Below, in pieces: positions 1 through 4,801 of a DNA stretch of 8,771 nucleotides. Position 1 is the stretch's first letter. Every line of letters begins with the position of its first letter. The translations under genes and the position numbers were made by a program. Origin of the DNA: Propionibacterium sp. (GTDB lineage: Bacteria; Actinomycetota; Actinomycetes; Propionibacteriales; Propionibacteriaceae); assembly GCA_012719335.1 (NCBI GenBank), contig JAAYAO010000042.1:1-8771 (forward strand). Reading direction: 5' to 3'. Under the pieces are notes generated by a model, which had not been told where the DNA came from, ran no database searches, and saw only the letters and a program-made list of their open reading frames with translations.

Positions 1-306
1 GGCCGCATCCTGCAGAGCTACGCCATCGACATCCACATCCCGTTCCTCTCCCGGGTGCCCACCCCGTGGGGCGAGATCGCCCTGCTCGGGGACATCCACC
101 TGGTCACCTCGATGTTCTTCGACATCGGCGTGTTCCTGATCGTGCTGGGCCTGATGCTCGACATCGCCCGCTCGCTCGGCTCGGGCATCGACGTGCACGA
201 GGAGGAGGACCGGGCTCCGTCCCCGCGGGCCGGTAAACAGGGCAGCCGGGGTCGTCCGACGGTCACCAGACTGCGCCGCACCCGATCCTTCTCGGAGGCG
301 CCCTGA
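1..306 (+). CDS. mnhA: Na+/H+ antiporter MnhA (MrpA), C-terminal MrpB-like part; 5' end outside window
   Basis: This is the last 101 residues of a reading frame already open at base 1 and ending with TGA at 304-306. Visible residues 22-45 (TPWGEIALLGDIHLVTSMFF, then DIGVF) match the last membrane segment of the MrpB/MnhB family, where the protein typically ends with a DxGV-type helix; the helix here runs to about residue 60. Mrp antiporters exchange Na+ (sometimes K+ or Li+) for H+ across the cytoplasmic membrane. In many actinobacteria MnhA and MnhB are fused into one large protein, and the direct junction to mnhC fits that, but a separate mnhB cannot be excluded from this fragment. After the helix comes a short acidic stretch (HEEED) and then about 30 residues rich in Arg and Lys, probably cytoplasmic and disordered. 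The stop overlaps the mnhC start by one base (TGATG), so the two are translationally coupled. Family assignment is secure; the fusion is inferred. Confidence 0.85.
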   Translation, partial: GRILQSYAIDIHIPFLSRVPTPWGEIALLGDIHLVTSMFFDIGVFLIVLGLMLDIARSLGSGIDVHEEEDRAPSPRAGKQGSRGRPTVTRLRRTRSFSEAP

Positions 307-755
307 TGGTTGTCAACCTCACCCTCGTGCTGATCTCCTCGGTGCTGATCGCCGCCGGGGTCTACCTGCTGCTGGAACGCTCCCTGACCCGAATCCTGGT
401 CGGGGTGCTGCTGATGTCGAACGGTGTCAACGTGCTGTACCTGGTGGCCGCCGGCCCGGCCGGACGAGCCCCGCTGATCGGGCTCTTCGAAGCCGACGAG
501 ATGTCCGACGCGCTGCCGATGGCGATGGTGCTGACCGCGATCGTGATCACCCTCGCCTCGACCGCCTTCATGCTGACCATGGCCTACCGCAGCTTCCAGT
601 TGCACGGCCACGACGAGGTGCAGGACGACGTCGAGGACGCCCAGATCCGCCGGCTCGCCGAAGCCGACGAGGCCTCGGAGTCCTTCGACGAATCCGGTGA
701 CGGCACCCCCGACGAGGATCCCGGCGACGACCCGGCGGAGGTGGTGGGCGAATGA
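306..755 (+). CDS. mnhC: Na+/H+ antiporter subunit MnhC (MrpC), NuoK-like, with acidic C-terminal tail
   Basis: This 149-residue membrane subunit is homologous to NuoK of respiratory complex I and is part of the Mrp membrane complex. Three hydrophobic helices are visible at about residues 4-24, 27-50 and 70-95. Family hallmarks are the segment around residues 30-48 (ILVGVLLMSNGVNVLYLVA) and the MAMVLTAIVIT stretch at about 72-82, which corresponds to the usual QALVLTAIVI. The start is ATG at 306 with GGAGG at 294-298, seven bases upstream. MrpC proteins are usually about 110-115 residues; this one has about 45 extra residues, strongly acidic (many Asp and Glu from about 103 to 149) and with no membrane segment. 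The gene overlaps its upstream neighbour by one base and mnhD by four bases (ATGA), so it is in an operon. Function by family is sure; a role for the tail is unknown. Confidence 0.95.
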   Translation: MVVNLTLVLISSVLIAAGVYLLLERSLTRILVGVLLMSNGVNVLYLVAAGPAGRAPLIGLFEADEMSDALPMAMVLTAIVITLASTAFMLTMAYRSFQLHGHDEVQDDVEDAQIRRLAEADEASESFDESGDGTPDEDPGDDPAEVVGE

Positions 756-2278
756 TCAACCTGATCCCGCTGCCGGTGCTGCTGCCCCTGCTCGGCGCCG
801 GCCTGACCCTGGCGATGGGCCGACGGGCCCGCGCCCAGCGCTACGTCTCGACCGCCACCCTGGGTGTCACCGTGGTGATCGCCGCGATGCTGGCCTGGCA
901 CACCGACCAGTACGGGCCGCAGAATATCTGGCTCGGCTCCTGGCCCGAACCGGTCGGCATCGTGATGGTCGCCGACCGGCTCAGCTCGCTGATGCTGCTG
1001 GTGTCCACCGTGGTGGCCCTGGTCGTCCTGCTGTTCTCGATGGGGCAGGACCAGGACGAGAGACGCCGCGAAACACCGCTGTCGATCTATCACCCGACCT
1101 TCCTGATCCTGTCGGCAGGAGTGTCGAACGCCTTCCTCACCGGCGACCTGTTCAACCTGTTCGTCGGCTTCGAGATGCTGCTCTTCGCGTCCTATGTGCT
1201 GCTCACCCTGGGCGGCACCTCTGACCGGGTTCGGGCCGGCACCACCTATGTGGTGGTGAACCTGCTGTCGTCCCTGCTGTTCCTGATGGCGATCGCGGTG
1301 GCCTATGCCGCCACCGGCACGGTCAACATCGCCCTGTTGGCGATCCGGGTGGCCGAACTGCCCGACACCGTGCAGACCATCATCCAGTTGCTGCTGCTCA
1401 CCGTGTTCGGCATCAAGGCCGCGGTCTTCCCGCTGTCGGCCTGGCTGCCCGACTCCTACCCGACCGCACCGGCCCCGGTCACCGCGGTGTTCGCCGGCCT
1501 GCTGACCAAGGTCGGGGTGTACGCGATCATCCGCACCCAGACCGTGATCTTCCCCGACAGCTCGTTCAGCGAACCGTTGATGGTGCTGTCCCTGCTGACC
1601 ATGCTGGTGGGCATCCTGGGTGCGGTCGCCCAGTCGGAGATCAAACGAATGCTGTCGTTCACCCTGGTCAGCCACATCGGCTACATGCTGTTCGGGGTGT
1701 CCCTGGCCACCGTGTCGGGGCTGGCCGGCGCGATCTTCTACACCGCCCACCACATCACCATCCAGACCACCCTGTTCCTGGTCACCGGCCTGATCGAGAG
1801 ACGCGGCGGGTCGACCTCGCTGAACGAACTCGGCGGCCTGGCCGCGATGTCACCGGTGCTGGGCGTGCTGTTCTTCGTCCCGGCGATGAACCTGGCCGGC
1901 ATCCCGCCGTTCTCCGGGTTCATCGGCAAACTCGGCCTGCTGCAGGCCGGGGTGGAGGCCGGCACGGTGCTCGCCTACGCCCTGGTCGCGGCGTCCATCA
2001 TCACCAGCCTGTTGACGCTGTTCGCGATGGCCAAGGTGTGGAACCGGGCCTTCTGGCGCGGGGTGCCCGACCAGGTCGCCGGGCGTCCCGGCGCCTCGGC
2101 CCGTGCCCGGGGCCGCCGGATGCCCAAGGGGATGGTGGTCACCGCCGCCACCCTGGTCGCCATCGGGATCAGCCTGTCGGTGGTGGCCGGCCCGCTCTAC
2201 GGGTTCACCACCCGCGCCGCCTCCGACACCTACGCCGGTCACTACGTCCAAGCCGTACTTCCGGAGGGGATCGAATGA
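752..2278 (+). CDS. mnhD: Na+/H+ antiporter subunit MnhD (MrpD), proton-translocating NuoN/NuoM-like subunit
   Basis: A 508-residue polytopic membrane protein of the proton_antipo_M family, related to complex I NuoL/M/N and essential in Mrp antiporters. The expected charged residues are in place: Glu141 in FVGFEML, Lys222 in TVFGIKAAVFPLSAWLPD and Lys253 in GLLTKVGVYA correspond to the conserved Glu and Lys residues of the proton path. The surrounding SAWLPDSYPTAPAPVTA loop and the PPFSGFIGK segment (385-393) are also typical. Length is normal for MrpD (about 490-510). The start is ATG at 752 inside the mnhC stop (ATGA overlap), preceded by GGAGG at 737-741. The C terminus overlaps the mnhE start, again by ATGA. 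MnhD rather than a complex I subunit is chosen because of its position between mnhC and mnhE. A short basic cytoplasmic loop lies at about 446-460 before the last helix. Confidence 0.96.
   Translation: MINLIPLPVLLPLLGAGLTLAMGRRARAQRYVSTATLGVTVVIAAMLAWHTDQYGPQNIWLGSWPEPVGIVMVADRLSSLMLLVSTVVALVVLLFSMGQDQDERRRETPLSIYHPTFLILSAGVSNAFLTGDLFNLFVGFEMLLFASYVLLTLGGTSDRVRAGTTYVVVNLLSSLLFLMAIAVAYAATGTVNIALLAIRVAELPDTVQTIIQLLLLTVFGIKAAVFPLSAWLPDSYPTAPAPVTAVFAGLLTKVGVYAIIRTQTVIFPDSSFSEPLMVLSLLTMLVGILGAVAQSEIKRMLSFTLVSHIGYMLFGVSLATVSGLAGAIFYTAHHITIQTTLFLVTGLIERRGGSTSLNELGGLAAMSPVLGVLFFVPAMNLAGIPPFSGFIGKLGLLQAGVEAGTVLAYALVAASIITSLLTLFAMAKVWNRAFWRGVPDQVAGRPGASARARGRRMPKGMVVTAATLVAIGISLSVVAGPLYGFTTRAASDTYAGHYVQAVLPEGIE
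2263..2269 (+). promoter_or_regulatory. Ribosome binding site for mnhE
   Basis: GGAGGGG lies five bases before ATG 2275. The mnhE frame stays open about 240 bases further upstream, but that stretch overlaps mnhD and does not resemble MnhE; this Shine-Dalgarno and the ATGA overlap decide the start. Confidence 0.8.
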
Positions 2279-2841
2279 GTCCCGATCGCGCCGTCCGCAA
2301 TCGCCTGTCCTGGCTGAACGCCGGGGTCTCCCTGGTGGTCTGGCTGCTGCTGTGGGGCACCATCAACCTGCCCCTGGTGATCCTCGGCCTGTTCGTGGCG
2401 GTGGTGGTCGGGCTGGCCTTCCCGATGACCCCGATCAACTTCCGCGGCACCTTCCGGCCACACTGGTGGTTCCTGATGTTCCTGCGCTTTCTGTGGGATC
2501 TGCTGGTCGCCTCGATCGCCGTGCTGGCGTTGGTCTTCCGGCCGCGGATGAACTTCAAGAACGCGCTGATCCGGGTGCCGATGCGGGTGCAGTCGGACCT
2601 GATCCAGACCCAGACCGCCGAACTGGTCTGCCTGGTGCCGGGCTCGATCGTGCTGGAGGCGACCCGGGCCACCCCGGTGCTGTACGTGCACACCCTGGAC
2701 GTTCAGGACGACCCCGACGCGATCGCCGAAGCCCGCAAACGGGTCCGCGACGCCGAGGCCCGGGTGATCACCTTCCTGGGCAGCCGGGAACACTTCGACA
2801 AACTGCGTGCCGAACGCCGGGGCGAGGAGGTGGACTGGTGA
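2275..2841 (+). CDS. mnhE: Na+/H+ antiporter subunit MnhE (MrpE)
   Basis: A 188-residue subunit of the Mrp complex (MNHE family). Hydrophobic helices are visible at about residues 12-29, 31-50 and 64-88. A soluble C-terminal domain follows, with the family-typical stretch QTAELVCLVPGSIVLEA at about 113-129, corresponding to the usual LTPGT-type motif, and VLYVHTLDV at about 135-143. MrpE subunits are usually about 160 residues; the difference here is a short N-terminal lead and a charged C terminus. MrpE is needed for full assembly and activity of the antiporter in studied bacteria. The start is ATG 2275, in the ATGA overlap with mnhD. The end overlaps the mnhF GTG start by four bases (GTGA), so all are expected on one transcript. 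Confidence 0.94.
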   Translation: MSPDRAVRNRLSWLNAGVSLVVWLLLWGTINLPLVILGLFVAVVVGLAFPMTPINFRGTFRPHWWFLMFLRFLWDLLVASIAVLALVFRPRMNFKNALIRVPMRVQSDLIQTQTAELVCLVPGSIVLEATRATPVLYVHTLDVQDDPDAIAEARKRVRDAEARVITFLGSREHFDKLRAERRGEEVDW

Positions 2842-3170
2842 CCGCGATCCACTACGCCACCGTGGTGTTCATCGTGCTGGCCGGTGCGGTGCTGCTCGCG
2901 GCCGCGGTGCTGACCGTGATCCGGCTCAGCAAGGGCCCGTCCAGCCTCGACCGGATCATCGCCAGTGACGTGATGGTCGGCATCGTGATCGCCGGGCTGG
3001 CGATCGAGGCCGCGGTCAACCACCACGCCACCACCTACCCGGTGATGGTGGTGCTGTCGCTGGTCGGCTTCGCCGGTGCGGTGGGCATGGCCCGGTTCGT
3101 CGGCGACCGGGACGTGGACGTGGTGCGCACCTCGTCCACCAAGACCGAGGAACGGGGGAAGAAGGGATGA
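2838..3170 (+). CDS. mnhF: Na+/H+ antiporter subunit MnhF (MrpF)
   Basis: A small 110-residue membrane subunit of the Mrp antiporter (MrpF/PhaF family). Three hydrophobic segments are visible at about residues 8-30, 43-60 and 67-87. The family signature is the KGPSSLDRIIASD segment at 32-44, which holds conserved Asp38 and Asp44; such aspartates are implicated in ion movement in MrpF proteins. The last helix with YPVMVVLSLVGFAGAVGMARF is also characteristic. It starts with GTG at 2838, overlapping the mnhE stop by four bases, with GAGGAGG at 2824-2830 placed seven bases upstream. The last 20 or so residues are charged and hydrophilic. It overlaps mnhG by ATGA at 3167-3170. Confidence 0.94.
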   Translation: MTAIHYATVVFIVLAGAVLLAAAVLTVIRLSKGPSSLDRIIASDVMVGIVIAGLAIEAAVNHHATTYPVMVVLSLVGFAGAVGMARFVGDRDVDVVRTSSTKTEERGKKG

Positions 3171-3715
3171 CCGACGCGATCCTCGACCTGGTCGGCGCCA
3201 TCTTCCTGTTCTTCGGCGCGGTGCTGTCGCTGGGGGCGGCCGTCGGCCTGCTGCGGTTCCCCGATGTGGTCACCCGGATGCACGCCGGCGCGAAACCACA
3301 AACCCTGGGGCTGTTGTTCCTGGTGGTCGGAGCCACGGTGTCGATCCGGGAAGTGCCCGCGATCACCATGGCGGTGCTGATCATCGCCTTCCAGTTCCTG
3401 ACCATCCCGGTCTCCACCCACATGGTGGCCCGCACGGCCTACCGCACCGGCCTGGTGGCCAAGGACTCGCTGGTGATCGACGAGCTGACCGATCAGGTGC
3501 AGCAGACCCACCGTCCGGTGCCCCGACCGGCCACCCCCCGGCCGAAGCCCAAGCCGGACCCGACCCAGCGCGAGGCCGAAGCGGCCGAGCTGAGCCACCA
3601 GGCACGCGCCGCCACCGGCGCCGAACCGACGGTGCACCCGCCGGAGGCGGTCACCGAGCCGACCCCGTCCAGTGGACACAACGGTGTCGGGGAGGACTCC
3701 GAACCGCAAGGATGA
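3167..3715 (+). CDS. mnhG: Na+/H+ antiporter subunit MnhG (MrpG) with long hydrophilic C-terminal tail
   Basis: A 182-residue protein whose first about 100 residues are a standard MrpG/MnhG membrane subunit. Three helices lie at about 8-28, 45-60 and 65-85, with the hallmark LLRFPDVVTRMHAGAKPQTLG at 28-48 and TIPVSTHMVARTAYRTG at about 79-95. MrpG proteins are usually about 110-130 residues. Here some 75 residues follow that are rich in Pro, Glu, Thr and Ala (a PRPATPRPKPKPDP stretch lies at 119-132) and look disordered. The start is ATG 3167 in the ATGA overlap with mnhF, preceded by GGGGGA at 3154-3159. It is the last recognised mrp subunit, so the complex is complete from C to G. The stop is followed after only four bases by a dehydrogenase gene. 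Confidence 0.94.
   Translation: MTDAILDLVGAIFLFFGAVLSLGAAVGLLRFPDVVTRMHAGAKPQTLGLLFLVVGATVSIREVPAITMAVLIIAFQFLTIPVSTHMVARTAYRTGLVAKDSLVIDELTDQVQQTHRPVPRPATPRPKPKPDPTQREAEAAELSHQARAATGAEPTVHPPEAVTEPTPSSGHNGVGEDSEPQG
3708..3712 (+). promoter_or_regulatory. Ribosome binding site for the SDR gene
   Basis: AAGGA ends seven bases before ATG 3720 and overlaps the end of mnhG. The dehydrogenase frame is open upstream to a GTG at 3672, but this site and the typical SDR N terminus favour ATG 3720. Confidence 0.7.
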
Positions 3716-3719
3716 CCCC

Positions 3720-4514
3720 ATGACACAGGGACGTTTGGCAGGACGGGTGGCGCTGGTCACCGGCGGCGGTGAAGGAATCGGACGCTCGATCGTGCGGCGG
3801 TTGGTCGCCGACGGTGCCGCGGTGGTGGTCGCCGAAATCAACCCAGACCTCGGTCGCCAGGTCGAGGAGGAGTTCGGCAACCGGGTGCGGTTCGTGCAGA
3901 CCGACGTGATGCAACGCGACCAGGTCGAAGCCGCGGTGCAGGCGGCGGTGGACGCCTTCGGCAGCATCGACATCCTGGTCAACAACGCCTGGGGCGGCGG
4001 CAGTACCTCCCGGGTGGAGTACAAGACCGACGCCCAGATGGACCGGGGCCTGGCCATGGGTTTCCGTGGCCCGCTGTGGGCGATGCAGGCGGCCTTCCCG
4101 CACATGAAGGCGGCCGGCTGGGGCCGGATCATCAACATGGTGTCGCTGAACGGCGTGAACGCGCACATCGGCACCCTGGAGTACAACACCGCCAAGGAGG
4201 CCCTGCGCACCCTGACCCGCACCGCCGCCCGGGAATGGGCCCCGACCGGTGTGGTGGTCAACGCGGTCGCCCCCGGCGCCCGCTCCGCGGCCTTCGAGCG
4301 GATGCTGAGCAACTTCCCCGAACTCGAGAAGGCCTCGAGCGACGCCAACCCGATGGGCCGGGTCGGTGACCCCGACACCGACATCGCCCCGGTGGTGGCC
4401 TTCCTCGCCTCCGACGACGCCCGCTACCTGACCGGCAACACCCTCTTCGTCGACGGTGGCAGCCACATCAACGGCGTCGCCTGGCAACCCAACCTGCCCG
4501 ACGGCCCCGTCTGA
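3720..4514 (+). CDS. Short-chain dehydrogenase/reductase (SDR), classical type, substrate unknown
   Basis: A 264-residue classical SDR, normal length, expected to be a soluble NAD(P)-dependent oxidoreductase. Visible motifs are the dinucleotide-binding TGGGEGIG at 14-21, acidic Glu39 at the end of the second beta strand (suggesting NAD(H) rather than NADP(H)), Asp62, NNAW at 88-91 in place of the usual NNAG, Ser142 in NMVSLNG, and Tyr155/Lys159 in the YNTAK active-site motif. The C-terminal LTGNTLFVDGG is also typical. The position usually held by the structural Asn before the active site is Gly114 (LAMGFRGPLW). FabG-like 3-oxoacyl-ACP reductases and sugar or steroid dehydrogenases share this fold; the substrate cannot be named from sequence. 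It starts four bases after mnhG with its own ribosome binding site, so it is probably co-transcribed with the mrp genes. The downstream gap and hairpin suggest it ends the operon. Confidence 0.9.
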   Translation: MTQGRLAGRVALVTGGGEGIGRSIVRRLVADGAAVVVAEINPDLGRQVEEEFGNRVRFVQTDVMQRDQVEAAVQAAVDAFGSIDILVNNAWGGGSTSRVEYKTDAQMDRGLAMGFRGPLWAMQAAFPHMKAAGWGRIINMVSLNGVNAHIGTLEYNTAKEALRTLTRTAAREWAPTGVVVNAVAPGARSAAFERMLSNFPELEKASSDANPMGRVGDPDTDIAPVVAFLASDDARYLTGNTLFVDGGSHINGVAWQPNLPDGPV

Positions 4515-4598
4515 CCCACCGCGAACCCCACCTCACGTGCGACCGGCACCTTCCCGCGCCCGGTCGACCCGGCCGTCTGCGCAGCCCTTTCTTACGCT

Positions 4599-4636
4599 GG
4601 TTGAGCCCCGACCGCTTGCGGTCGGGTGTCGAAACC
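4599..4636 (+). repeat. REP-like hairpin element
   Basis: An inner perfect inverted repeat CCCGACCGC (4607-4615) / GCGGTCGGG (4618-4626) folds as an 8-bp stem with a CTTG loop. Outer arms GGTTGA (4599-4604) and TCGAAACC (4629-4636) pair imperfectly around it. The arms GGTTGAGC and TGTCGAAACC resemble a dispersed intergenic palindrome I recall from many actinobacterial genomes (GGTTTCGACA...GCTCAACC). No T-run follows, so a classical intrinsic terminator is not shown, though the hairpin may still help end the mrp-SDR transcript. Copies elsewhere in the genome cannot be seen from this window. Confidence 0.6.
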
Positions 4637-4657
4637 CCGGTGACCTCTCGTGCAGAC

Positions 4658-4675
4658 CCGTGCTGCAGGGCACGG
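4658..4675 (+). other. Small hairpin in the intergenic region
   Basis: CCGTGC (4658-4663) and GCACGG (4670-4675) can pair around a six-base loop. CGGTGAC occurs at 4638-4644 and again at 4673-4679. The rest of the 287-base gap between the dehydrogenase and the radical SAM gene holds no supported gene on either strand. The hairpin is short and could be chance. Confidence 0.25.
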
Positions 4676-4786
4676 TGACTGAAAACGCGAGGATGAGGGC
4701 CGCCGAAGCCATAGTGGTCGTGACTTGCTCCAGGTTTGCGTTCTCAGCCAGGGCGCCGATTCGTCGTCGCGTCGGCTCGGGGCAGG

Positions 4787-4792
4787 TACCCT
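4787..4792 (+). promoter_or_regulatory. Candidate -10 of the radical SAM gene promoter
   Basis: TACCCT fits the actinobacterial TANNNT -10 and lies nine bases before ATG 4802. There is no clear -35 and no clear Shine-Dalgarno in the gap, so the mRNA may be leaderless or have a leader of only a few bases. This is a motif-based suggestion. Confidence 0.4.
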
Positions 4793-4801
4793 GGTTGCCC
4801 T

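Noticed and set aside
584..1753. Long - strand open frame opposite mnhC/mnhD, rich in His, Gln and Gly
   Set aside because: Same kind of shadow; the + strand frames encode well-conserved membrane subunits with charged residues in the expected places.
752..2278. Complex I (NuoL/M/N) gene instead of mnhD
   Set aside because: Gene order C-D-E-F-G with MnhE, MnhF and MnhG proteins is specific to Mrp antiporters.
3672..3719. Upstream GTG start for the SDR protein inside mnhG
   Set aside because: It would add 16 residues before a typical SDR N terminus; ATG 3720 has a good AAGGA site seven bases upstream.
3651..4487. Open - strand frames opposite the SDR gene
   Set aside because: No recognisable domain, while the + strand has all the classical SDR motifs and a ribosome binding site.
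4736..4801. Upstream TTG start adding 22 residues to the radical SAM protein
   Set aside because: The added residues (MRSQPGRRFVVASARG...) are not family-like and would include the candidate promoter; ATG 4802 fits the family N terminus.
4515..4801. Small gene or riboswitch in the gap between the SDR and radical SAM genes
   Set aside because: The open frame crossing it overlaps both neighbours, has no ribosome binding site and no recognisable protein; no known riboswitch core was seen.
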